Position numbers and translations under genes: made by a program. Positions 1 to 7,087 of a stretch of DNA of 64,000 bases are shown in pieces (position 1 is the stretch's first letter; each line of letters opens with the position of its first letter). The notes under the pieces are model-generated. The model did not search any database. It saw nothing but the letters and a program-made list of their open reading frames with translations, and was not told where the DNA came from. This stretch comes from Aestuariivivens marinum (GTDB lineage Bacteria; Bacteroidota; Bacteroidia; Flavobacteriales; Flavobacteriaceae): NCBI RefSeq assembly GCF_022662175.1, contig NZ_JAKMCR010000002.1:395260-459259 (forward strand). Reading direction: 5' to 3'.

Positions 1-38
1 CTGATAGTGCATTATGTTTAACCTGTCATAACAAATAA
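1..38 (+). CDS. C-terminal end of a multiheme c-type cytochrome (partial)
   Basis: The window opens inside a gene. In the frame starting at base 3 the last residues read DSALCLTCHNK and then stop at 36-38, so one CXXCH heme-binding motif sits just before the C-terminus. The 9-heme lipoprotein at 1394-2248 has a near-identical stretch (NALCLNCHN), which makes chance unlikely. A strong terminator follows directly. I infer another member of the outer-membrane electron-transfer island; nothing can be said about its length or localisation. Confidence 0.6.
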   Translation, partial: DSALCLTCHNK

Positions 39-53
39 TTATAACTTAGAGTT

Positions 54-90
54 GAAAAAAAGGCAAATTTTATTTGCCTTTTTTTTTTGC
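54..90 (+). terminator. Rho-independent terminator
   Basis: A-rich lead, then a stem GGCAAAT/ATTTGCC around a short loop, then a run of ten T. It ends the transcript of the truncated cytochrome gene and separates it from the operon beginning at 235. Confidence 0.8.
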
Positions 91-143
91 CTTAACAAGT
101 TTTAAAAATTTGGTGTTTATAGATACTTTTAAAGTTCTTAAGT

Positions 144-186
144 TGACTTTTGTCATACTTTTTGGAATTAGTAATAGGTACCTTTA
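144..186 (+). promoter_or_regulatory. Operator TGAC-N4-GTCA with -7 element, conduit operon promoter (site A)
   Basis: TGAC (144-147), TTTT, GTCA (152-155) form a perfect 4+4 bp palindrome centred at 149.5. A -7-like element TACCTTTA (one mismatch to the Bacteroidota TAnnTTTG) begins at 179, 29.5 bp from the dyad. The start site would fall near 190, placing the palindrome near -41, the class-II activator position of Crp/Fnr proteins. The same spacing recurs at four other loci in this window. Confidence 0.65.
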
Positions 187-234
187 CATAATATGTAACA
201 GCGTAAACTTAAAGTAAAAAAACAGGTTAAAAGT

Positions 235-1323
235 ATGAAGACTCCTATTATCTTTTTCAAATATATTATAATTGGCATAAGTATGTTTTTGGTAGTATTT
301 TCTTGTGCACCAAAAATATCCAGTACTAAAGTAACACCCCAAAACAAACCTATTTTTTATCCTAAGTATGCAGATACTGCTCGTATACAATTTTTAAGAG
401 CCTTTAGTAAATCTACAGATATTACACCCAAACAATCGGCATTCAAAGCATCTATATTGGGAGAGGAAATGGTTTTTGAAATTGGAAAACCTTATGGGAT
501 TAGCATGGCAAAAGGCAAAATATATATTTGCGATTTAAATAGTAATAAAATAGTCATTTTAGACATTGAAAACAAAACATTTAACTCAATACAACCCACA
601 CTAAAAAAAGGTTTTGCACAGGCTATTAATATGTTTGTTGACAGTGAAGGCTTCATCTATTTGGCCAACCCTTTACAACGTGTAATCTCTGTATATGATG
701 TCAATTTTAATTATATTACAGAATTTGGAAAAAAAGTAAATTTTAGACCTGTTGATGTTGCTGTTACAAATGATAAAATTTATGTGGTTGACATTCAAAA
801 TAACCGCGTCAACATCTTTGATAAAACCACCAAAGCCTTTTTAAGCTATTTTCCCAATAGTGTGGTCGGCAATGACGACTGGCTATATTCAGCTAGCGCA
901 ATAAGTATTTCAAACAATAATATATATATTACTGATACTGGTGATTATTCACTTAAAATCTATTCCCTAAAGGGTGAGTTTATAAAAAAAATGGGGAATA
1001 TAGGCGACGGTTTAGGTCAGTTTTCAAGGCCCAAAGGCAATGCGGTTGATCAAGACGACAATGTGTATGTATTGGATGCCGCCTTTGAAAATGCCCAGCT
1101 GTTTAATAAAAACGGCCAGTTATTGATGTTTTTTGGTGGGCCCTATAAAGGGCCAGGGGATATGTACCTGCCTGCCCAAATTACTATTGATTACGACAAT
1201 ATCCACTATTTTGAACATTTGGTGGATAAACGCTATAAACTATTGTATTTAATACTGGTCACCAACCAGTATGGTCCAGATAAAGTCTCAGTCTATGGCA
1301 GAATAGAACTTAAGGAACAATGA
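235..1323 (+). CDS. NHL-repeat beta-propeller lipoprotein, first gene of conduit operon
   Basis: A 362-residue exported protein. The N-terminus is an SPII signal with lipobox VFSC (lipidated Cys at residue 24). The rest is built of NHL/6-bladed-propeller repeats; blades can be seen near residues 83-110 (GKPYGI, then KIYICDLNSNKIVI) and 262-300 (FSRPKGNAVDQDDNVYVLD). No heme motif is present. No acidic surface-export signal follows the lipidated Cys, so which membrane face it occupies is open. It leads an operon with two multiheme cytochromes and a barrel, and the T9SS protein at 15381-18095 also starts with an NHL propeller beside a cytochrome. That pairing suggests a scaffold or docking role for cytochromes, which is inference. 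Propeller family assignment is firm; function is not known. Confidence 0.8.
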   Translation: MKTPIIFFKYIIIGISMFLVVFSCAPKISSTKVTPQNKPIFYPKYADTARIQFLRAFSKSTDITPKQSAFKASILGEEMVFEIGKPYGISMAKGKIYICDLNSNKIVILDIENKTFNSIQPTLKKGFAQAINMFVDSEGFIYLANPLQRVISVYDVNFNYITEFGKKVNFRPVDVAVTNDKIYVVDIQNNRVNIFDKTTKAFLSYFPNSVVGNDDWLYSASAISISNNNIYITDTGDYSLKIYSLKGEFIKKMGNIGDGLGQFSRPKGNAVDQDDNVYVLDAAFENAQLFNKNGQLLMFFGGPYKGPGDMYLPAQITIDYDNIHYFEHLVDKRYKLLYLILVTNQYGPDKVSVYGRIELKEQ

Positions 1324-1393
1324 AGCAATGGGGCTATTGGTTATAAAATTTAAAACCCCGCAAAGCTCTTAATAGTCTAATTTGGTGAACACC

Positions 1394-2248
1394 ATGACTA
1401 AAAAAATATATAATATAGTTTTTAAAGTTCTTGTTTGTACCATAGTTATGATTTCGTGTAGCCCCAAAAGCAGTTATCATTTTAAAAGCTTTTTTTTTGA
1501 TGGGGTACCAGATCCAATTAATGAAAATTCAATAATTGCTAATATAAATAGTATTGATTCTACAGGATTTAAAAAACGAGATAGTATTTTAGAACAAGCC
1601 AAGTCTAAAGAAATTTATCATCCACCTTTTCAGGAAAAAAAGTGTAAGACTTGTCATCAAAAGTATAAGCGTAGTGAATCCATGGCTAATAATAAAGCCT
1701 TATGTTATACCTGTCATGACCAATTTGAATACACCTATCAAACTTTACATGGACCTGTGGATTTTGGCCATTGCACCCAATGCCATAACCCCCATAAATC
1801 AAAATATGAGGGGCTCTTAACACAAAACGATAACCAACTCTGTTTGGAATGTCACGACCAATCCTATTTACTGCAAACCAGTATCCATAATAGGCTTGAT
1901 GAGACGCAACAATGTTTAAACTGTCATAACCCCCACGGTGCTAACACCCGATTTTTATTGACCCAGAACAGTTGTTTTGGATGTCATGACAATTATAACA
2001 GCAAATTCAATAATGTGCATGGCCCTGTAGCGGCAGGCTTGTGTGTCAATTGCCATGAAGACCATAATTCCAAACAGCCCCATTTACTAACCAATACAAC
2101 CAATGCCCTGTGCCTAAACTGCCATAACGCCCAAGACCTCAACAAGACAAGTACCCATAAAGAAACCAATACAAAATCGTGTACTACTTGCCATAATCCA
2201 CATGGAGGTTCTAACCACTATCTCTTAAATAAAACCGCACTGCAATGA
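1394..2248 (+). CDS. Nine-heme c-type cytochrome lipoprotein
   Basis: I chose ATG 1394 over an in-frame TTG at 1382 because the lipoprotein signal then has normal length (lipobox MISC, Cys about residue 22). The protein carries nine CXXCH motifs (CKTCH, CYTCH, CTQCH, CLECH, CLNCH, CFGCH, CVNCH, CLNCH, CTTCH), many followed by NPH or DH as in the doubled-CXXCH cytochrome family. A segment FFFDGVPDP sits between anchor and heme domain. It overlaps the next gene by 4 bp (ATGA), so the two are translationally coupled. By analogy with MtrC/OmcB-type conduits it would be the lipid-anchored cytochrome of the complex. Whether it faces the outside or the periplasm is uncertain, because no acidic lipoprotein export signal follows the Cys. 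Confidence 0.88.
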   Translation: MTKKIYNIVFKVLVCTIVMISCSPKSSYHFKSFFFDGVPDPINENSIIANINSIDSTGFKKRDSILEQAKSKEIYHPPFQEKKCKTCHQKYKRSESMANNKALCYTCHDQFEYTYQTLHGPVDFGHCTQCHNPHKSKYEGLLTQNDNQLCLECHDQSYLLQTSIHNRLDETQQCLNCHNPHGANTRFLLTQNSCFGCHDNYNSKFNNVHGPVAAGLCVNCHEDHNSKQPHLLTNTTNALCLNCHNAQDLNKTSTHKETNTKSCTTCHNPHGGSNHYLLNKTALQ

Positions 2249-4203
2249 GACCGTTAAGAGTGATTATAGTAGGTTTAATGATTATGGGTATAGGTTATGC
2301 CCAGGATACAGAGTATCAGCCTGCCTTCTGGAACCTGATGGACCTTAATGGCAAAATAGAACTCTTGGGCACCTATAGAATAGTCAATTCTCAAATTAGT
2401 ATAACTCGTAATAAGATTGAAAACACCTTCTGGTCCGGTCGATTGGATGTGGATACCCAATCGTATGTCTGGCACCCTAATTTTATGGTCTTAAATGTGG
2501 GTGGCACCTATTTCCCGGGTGCCGGGCAAAACAGCTCGTTACTACAACCCGATTTTGCCATAGAGTCCGTGTCCCAACAATTACGATTGAGCACCACAAT
2601 TTTTAGAAAAAAACAATTGAATTATCGTGCATTTTTTAATTATAGCAATTCTTACTCGAACGCTGAAAACATCAATGAAAATAAAAATTACAATTTTGAT
2701 TTTGGAGGCAATATCACTTTTAGAAATAAATTTGCACCATTACGATTTAATTATTTAAATTTTGATAGACAGCAAGAGCAAAAATTTTTTAACCGTACCT
2801 TTATAAATAAAGGTGATGAGCTTACCTTAAACACTAAAACATCCTTTAGTGATTTTGATAGTCATGATGTAAAATTTTCACATCGAAATTTAACCAATGA
2901 GCTTTTAGGGGTATATAAAAACATTTTAAATAGTACAACAATAAATTTAAATGATCGCATTTATTTTGACTCAAAGAAAAGTAAGTTCTTTAGCTCATAC
3001 ATATCATACTTGGATATAACTGGTGTTAATGCATATAAACGCTTCAGTGTAAACGAAAATTTAATATATACCTTACCCAACAATTTTAATTTTACTGGCA
3101 GTTTTAATTTTAATAACATAGAACAAAACAGTCAAAAGATTGATAACATTAACTACTCTGGTGTTATAAGACATAAACTCTATGAGAGCGTAGACTCTTA
3201 TATCGGCTATGAATCCAGAACCATCAAACAAACGGCATTTAATGAAACCTCCAACTTTGTAAGGGCTGGTTTTACCTATACCAAAAAGCTTCCTTTTAAA
3301 AGCAATCTAACTTTATCCTATAATTATGCTCTAAACAAACTGGACAGGGACAGTAAACCTATTAATATATCTTATTTTAATGAATCTGTTGTGTTAAGCG
3401 ACACAGAAGTAACCCTAATACCCTACCCCAATGTCTTAAAAGAGACTATTATAGTAAAGGATATTTCAGGGAGCTTGATTTACCAGGAAAATGTAGATTA
3501 TATCATTATTGAAAACAACAACTTTTATCAGATACAACGTCTGCCGGGTGGCCTGATCCCCAACAACACCCAGGTGTACCTCGATTTTATAACCCAAAGT
3601 TTGGGCAGTTTCAATTACATATCAACAAACCATAGGTTTAGTTCGCAACTCAGTTTCTATAATAATTTGGTCAATGTGTATTACAGGCACTTTAATTTAG
3701 ATTATAATGATGTTAATGTTACCAATACCAATATTTTAAATTATACCAATCAAAACGTCATTGGGGTACAGCTTCATTATGATGGTATTGAATTGGGTGC
3801 CGAAAAGGACCACTATAATTCTACTATTGTACCCTATAAACTCAACGCCTATTTTTTAAATATCAATGGCAGGTTAAATAAAAAGTTAACTTATGTCATT
3901 AATGCCAATGTGAGGGATTATGATATGATTGGTGAGGAAGGCAGAACGCAGCTATTTGTGAATGCTTCAGGTAATTTAGCGTATCAGTTTAATCATACTA
4001 CCAAGTTAATTGGCACGGCAGGTTACCGGAAACAGGAAGGCGAGGGCATTGATCTGGATCTGTTCACCTCCAGGGCCGAATTTTCTACCTCGTTCAATAA
4101 ATTAACGATAAGCATCTCGGCAGATCTTTACAGAAGACACTATTTGCTTACAGAAGACTATAATTTTAGCGCCATTAACCTAAAAGTCACCAGAATTTTT
4201 TAA
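2245..4203 (+). CDS. Outer-membrane beta-barrel, candidate porin of a porin-cytochrome conduit
   Basis: A 652-residue protein with a cleavable signal (ends GYAQ, about residue 20). The body consists of alternating polar/hydrophobic beta strands with aromatic girdles, with no Cys and no globular enzyme motif. The C-terminus ends in a strand finishing with Phe (LKVTRIF), typical of barrels inserted by BAM. The length resembles MtrB-type barrels of roughly 650-700 residues. It sits between a 9-heme lipoprotein (4-bp overlap) and an 11-heme periplasmic cytochrome, the arrangement expected of a conduit in which the barrel sheathes the cytochrome through the outer membrane. I do not see the N-terminal CXXC of MtrB. 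Barrel identity is well supported; the porin role comes from context. Confidence 0.78.
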   Translation: MRPLRVIIVGLMIMGIGYAQDTEYQPAFWNLMDLNGKIELLGTYRIVNSQISITRNKIENTFWSGRLDVDTQSYVWHPNFMVLNVGGTYFPGAGQNSSLLQPDFAIESVSQQLRLSTTIFRKKQLNYRAFFNYSNSYSNAENINENKNYNFDFGGNITFRNKFAPLRFNYLNFDRQQEQKFFNRTFINKGDELTLNTKTSFSDFDSHDVKFSHRNLTNELLGVYKNILNSTTINLNDRIYFDSKKSKFFSSYISYLDITGVNAYKRFSVNENLIYTLPNNFNFTGSFNFNNIEQNSQKIDNINYSGVIRHKLYESVDSYIGYESRTIKQTAFNETSNFVRAGFTYTKKLPFKSNLTLSYNYALNKLDRDSKPINISYFNESVVLSDTEVTLIPYPNVLKETIIVKDISGSLIYQENVDYIIIENNNFYQIQRLPGGLIPNNTQVYLDFITQSLGSFNYISTNHRFSSQLSFYNNLVNVYYRHFNLDYNDVNVTNTNILNYTNQNVIGVQLHYDGIELGAEKDHYNSTIVPYKLNAYFLNINGRLNKKLTYVINANVRDYDMIGEEGRTQLFVNASGNLAYQFNHTTKLIGTAGYRKQEGEGIDLDLFTSRAEFSTSFNKLTISISADLYRRHYLLTEDYNFSAINLKVTRIF

Positions 4204-4226
4204 CTTTATACATAACCACTAAAATC

Positions 4227-5279
4227 ATGAAAACCAGTAAAAAAGCAAGGTATTTTAAAGTAAAAGGAACCGTTTTGATGTGTGTATTTTTCATATTTGC
4301 ATATAATGTGATTGTAGCACAGCAAAGCAGCAATGAAAGTTGTTTGGAATGCCACAAGCGTACGGTAAAAAAAGACATTTTACATGGCCCAACGGCTACC
4401 GATTGTACCATTTGCCATGAACCCAATGGTAAGGAGCACCCTGTAGAAGACGTATCGGCATTTAATTATTTTGCCGAAGGTGCAGACCTTTGTTATTCCT
4501 GCCATACCGAGATTAAGGAACAATTCGGCTTAAAATACGTACATAAACCTGCCAAAAATGGGGAATGTGCCGAATGCCATGAAGTCCATAGCTCGAACGA
4601 TCCAAAACTGGTATTTACCCAGGCCCCCGATCTGTGCTTTTTCTGCCATAGTGATTTTGATGATAATCGGGCCACAGCAAAATCGGTACATACCGCATCC
4701 TATACAGGAGAGGCCTGTTTACAGTGCCATAGCCCACATGCCTCGAAAGAAAGAAGACTATTGGTAGGCAATAACCGCGAATTGTGCTTAAACTGCCATA
4801 ATAAAATTCTTAAAAAAGAAGATGGTACGCTCCTCGCAAATATTGAAAAACACCTAAGCGAAAGTACTCATGAACACAGAGCCCTAGGCAGAAGCTGTAC
4901 CGGTTGTCATAGTCCCCATTTATCTGAAATGGAACGTTTATTAAAAGAGAATTTTACAATAGGCAATTATGTTGAGGGTATAGAAGATAATTTCGCATTA
5001 TGCTTTCAATGCCATGATACCGACTTATTGAATGTAGAAACCACGACTGTTGGAACTGAATTTAGAGAAGGTGATCATAATTTACATTATCTGCATGTCA
5101 ACAAGATAAAAGGGCGTAATTGTACAAACTGTCATGATGTGCATGGAGCCAATAACACCAAACTTATTGCCGCAACAGTTAAGTTTGGCCGTTGGGATAT
5201 GCCCTTAAATTTTATTGAGAACGACAATGGAGGTACCTGCGCCACAGGTTGCCATAAAGAACAAAGCTATGTGCGATAA
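4227..5279 (+). CDS. Eleven-heme periplasmic c-type cytochrome
   Basis: A 350-residue secreted protein with a long hydrophobic signal ending IVAQ, no lipobox. It has ten CXXCH motifs (CLECH, CTICH, CYSCH, CAECH, CFFCH, CLQCH, CLNCH, CTGCH, CFQCH, CTNCH) and, near the C-terminus, CATGCH, a CX3CH motif. Doubled-CXXCH spacing (CHxxHxxxxxx...CxxCH) is visible throughout. Its place after the barrel gene and its soluble signal peptide fit an MtrA/OmaB-like periplasmic partner that would feed electrons into or out of the barrel. It is the last gene of the operon, with a terminator 50 bp downstream. The CX3CH site may or may not be hemylated; the CcsBA synthase nearby would have to accept it. Confidence 0.88.
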   Translation: MKTSKKARYFKVKGTVLMCVFFIFAYNVIVAQQSSNESCLECHKRTVKKDILHGPTATDCTICHEPNGKEHPVEDVSAFNYFAEGADLCYSCHTEIKEQFGLKYVHKPAKNGECAECHEVHSSNDPKLVFTQAPDLCFFCHSDFDDNRATAKSVHTASYTGEACLQCHSPHASKERRLLVGNNRELCLNCHNKILKKEDGTLLANIEKHLSESTHEHRALGRSCTGCHSPHLSEMERLLKENFTIGNYVEGIEDNFALCFQCHDTDLLNVETTTVGTEFREGDHNLHYLHVNKIKGRNCTNCHDVHGANNTKLIAATVKFGRWDMPLNFIENDNGGTCATGCHKEQSYVR

Positions 5280-5330
5280 TAAGGATTTGGACATTATTTA
5301 TTTTCATGATTAAATATGTTTGTTGTATTA

Positions 5331-5358
5331 AAGACCGGCTTTAAAGCCGGTCTTTTTT
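5331..5358 (+). terminator. Terminator of conduit operon
   Basis: Perfect stem AAGACCGGCTT/AAGCCGGTCTT followed by a T run, 50 bp after the 11-heme cytochrome stop. Confidence 0.85.
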
Positions 5359-5414
5359 AATTGCAAACTTCCAGATATAAATCTTGTTACCAACATACTA
5401 GCCGTGAAATAACA

Positions 5415-5452
5415 TAAAAAAGCACTGAAGGATAATCCAACAGCGCTTTTTT
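5415..5452 (-). terminator. Terminator of the NrfJ-like gene pair
   Basis: On the minus strand an imperfect stem of about 12 bp (AGCGCTG...CAGTGCT with some mismatches) around TTAT is followed by TTTTTT. It lies just downstream of the minus-strand gene ending at 5475. A-rich on the other side, so it could work in both directions. Confidence 0.65.
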
Positions 5453-5474
5453 AAATTGCTATTAATCTGTGGGT

Positions 5475-6188
5475 TTACTTTAACAGAACCGCATCTTCCA
5501 TAATGACTTTATAAAAGTATCCAGCCCCAAAATCTTTATTTATTGCAATAACACCTTCAAAAACAACAACATCGCCCACCGTTAGATTCTCCTGAGTGGT
5601 AATCATTAAATCGTAAGCGCCTTCATGGGATGTTCCATCCTGAAAATGTACCCAGTTTTTGCCCATGATACTGGCCGTAAATTTGGTGACTTCGCCAACA
5701 ATTTTAACTTGTTTTCCAGCATATTGTTGAGCGTTTTCAAACAGGGTGGCAATACGAATGCCGCCTTCAACGGGTTCAATGTTCAATTCTAATTTATTAA
5801 GGGTAGGTTTCTTTGCTGGTGAGCCATCTCCTTTTGGTGCATTTGGATCGATTAGGCCATTATCAATATCAATGGCATCGGCACTAGTAATGGCCCCTAA
5901 AAAAAGGACAGAATCGAAAGTTCTATTAAGTTCCGTACTATGGAAATTGGGCATGGCCATACCGCCTTTATAATAGTAAATTTCGCCTAATTTGGCTTCA
6001 ACCTTTGGAACGGCAATCCATTTTTTTTCTTCACCTTCCAGAACATGTAAGTAAGTATAGGAAGACACCTGTATAACTTCCTGTACAATTACTTTTTTGA
6101 GTCCACTATCGGCATGTGGGTCCTGTGCCAAGGTATCGACCCCAAATAGAAATAGTACTAAAATAAAAACTGTTTTAAATATTTTCAT
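5475..6188 (-). CDS. Exported OB-fold (NrfJ-like) protein, copy 2
   Basis: A 237-residue protein with a cleavable signal ending TLAQ. Two similar halves can be seen: an N-terminal part with VIQVSSYTYLHV..EKKWIAVP and a C-terminal part with VKIVGEVTKF..IMGKNWVHFQDGT, which reads as a tRNA_anti-like/OB-fold. It is paralogous to the protein at 6207-6941 (shared features EVIQV/EVLHV, KWIAVP/KWLAAP, NWVHFQDGT/NWLHIQDGT, NKDFGAGYFYKV/NKDFGAGYKYGI). The pair lies divergent to ccsBA, recalling nrfI-nrfJ neighbourhoods in which NrfI is a CcsBA synthase, but no nrfHA genes are present. I infer a periplasmic helper in cytochrome maturation or assembly. Nucleic-acid binding is unlikely for an exported protein. 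Confidence 0.7.
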   Translation of the reverse strand: MKIFKTVFILVLFLFGVDTLAQDPHADSGLKKVIVQEVIQVSSYTYLHVLEGEEKKWIAVPKVEAKLGEIYYYKGGMAMPNFHSTELNRTFDSVLFLGAITSADAIDIDNGLIDPNAPKGDGSPAKKPTLNKLELNIEPVEGGIRIATLFENAQQYAGKQVKIVGEVTKFTASIMGKNWVHFQDGTSHEGAYDLMITTQENLTVGDVVVFEGVIAINKDFGAGYFYKVIMEDAVLLK

Positions 6189-6206
6189 AGTCTTGTGCTT
6201 TCAAGA

Positions 6207-6941
6207 TTAGTTTAGGATTGTCGCATTTTCTATAATAATGCCATACTTGTAGCCTGCTCCAAAATCCTTGTTTAAAGTTACTTTTCCCTCAATGGTAACC
6301 ACATCCCCAACCTTTACAGTTGAAGTAGAGGTAACAGTAAGGTCAAATTCACCGTCATAGTCTGTACCATCTTGAATATGCAACCAATTAACATTCATAA
6401 TGGCAGGGTTATATTTTGTAACCTCTCCTCTTAACCTAACCACCTTATTCTTATAGGTTTCCCTATTTTTAAATAATTCGGAAATGCTAATGGTGTTCTC
6501 GGTAGCAGCCACATTTACATCCTTTTTTTCAATAACTGGTTTGGTTGCTTGGCCAGGTACTGCTTGTTGATTGGATACCATTGGCAAAGGATGGGGGTTT
6601 GTTTTTAATGGTGATTTCACATCCGCTTCGGTGGCGCTTATCTTTTCAATGAAATAAATGGTTTCAAAAGTTTTGCTTAATTCTTTACTCTCAAAATTCT
6701 TCATCTCCATGGTTTTACTGTAATAGTAGGTACCCCCCTTTTCAACATTTGTTATGGGTGCCGCAAGCCACTTTTCTTGGTCACCCTCCAATACACGTAT
6801 ATAAGAATATTCCCTTACGTGAAGCACTTCTTGAACTATACCTTTATGGATTTCAGGTTCAGTTGTGGTTTTGGAAGATGATTTATCCTTACAGGATAAA
6901 AAAAGTACGAGTACGACCAGTAAATTTAAAGCGATTTTCAT
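6207..6941 (-). CDS. Exported OB-fold (NrfJ-like) lipoprotein, copy 1
   Basis: A 244-residue paralog of the downstream gene, 18 bp away and transcribed first. Unlike its partner it carries a lipobox (LFLSC), so one copy is membrane-anchored and the other soluble. The N-terminal half has EVLHVREYSYIRV and EKWLAAP; the C-terminal OB-like half has VRLRGEVTKYNPAIM, NWLHIQDGTDYDGEFDL and GDVVTIEGKVTLNKDFGAGY. A Pro/Lys-rich linker separates the halves. Its promoter shares one palindromic operator with ccsBA on the other strand (see 6981-7054), which ties it to cytochrome c maturation by co-regulation. Exact activity unknown. Confidence 0.7.
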   Translation of the reverse strand: MKIALNLLVVLVLFLSCKDKSSSKTTTEPEIHKGIVQEVLHVREYSYIRVLEGDQEKWLAAPITNVEKGGTYYYSKTMEMKNFESKELSKTFETIYFIEKISATEADVKSPLKTNPHPLPMVSNQQAVPGQATKPVIEKKDVNVAATENTISISELFKNRETYKNKVVRLRGEVTKYNPAIMNVNWLHIQDGTDYDGEFDLTVTSTSTVKVGDVVTIEGKVTLNKDFGAGYKYGIIIENATILN

Positions 6942-6980
6942 TCTATTTTTTTTTTATTATAATTGATTTAAAAGATATAA

Positions 6981-7054
6981 CAAAAATAGCTATAATATAG
7001 TATAGAATAGCTGACAAAAGTCATCTATAATCATGGCGCATTATAGTAATTTTG
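6981..7054. promoter_or_regulatory. Shared operator with two divergent -7 elements (site B)
   Basis: TGAC (7012-7015), AAAA, GTCA (7020-7023), dyad at 7017.5. On the plus strand TAATTTTG begins at 7047 (ccsBA side). On the minus strand TATTTTTG begins at 6988 and runs down to 6981 (NrfJ-like side). Both match TAnnTTTG exactly and both lie 29.5 bp from the dyad, so one dimer could activate both genes from a class-II position. Confidence 0.75.
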
Positions 7055-7087
7055 ATGCTGAATCATTATAAATTCATCTGACTTATC

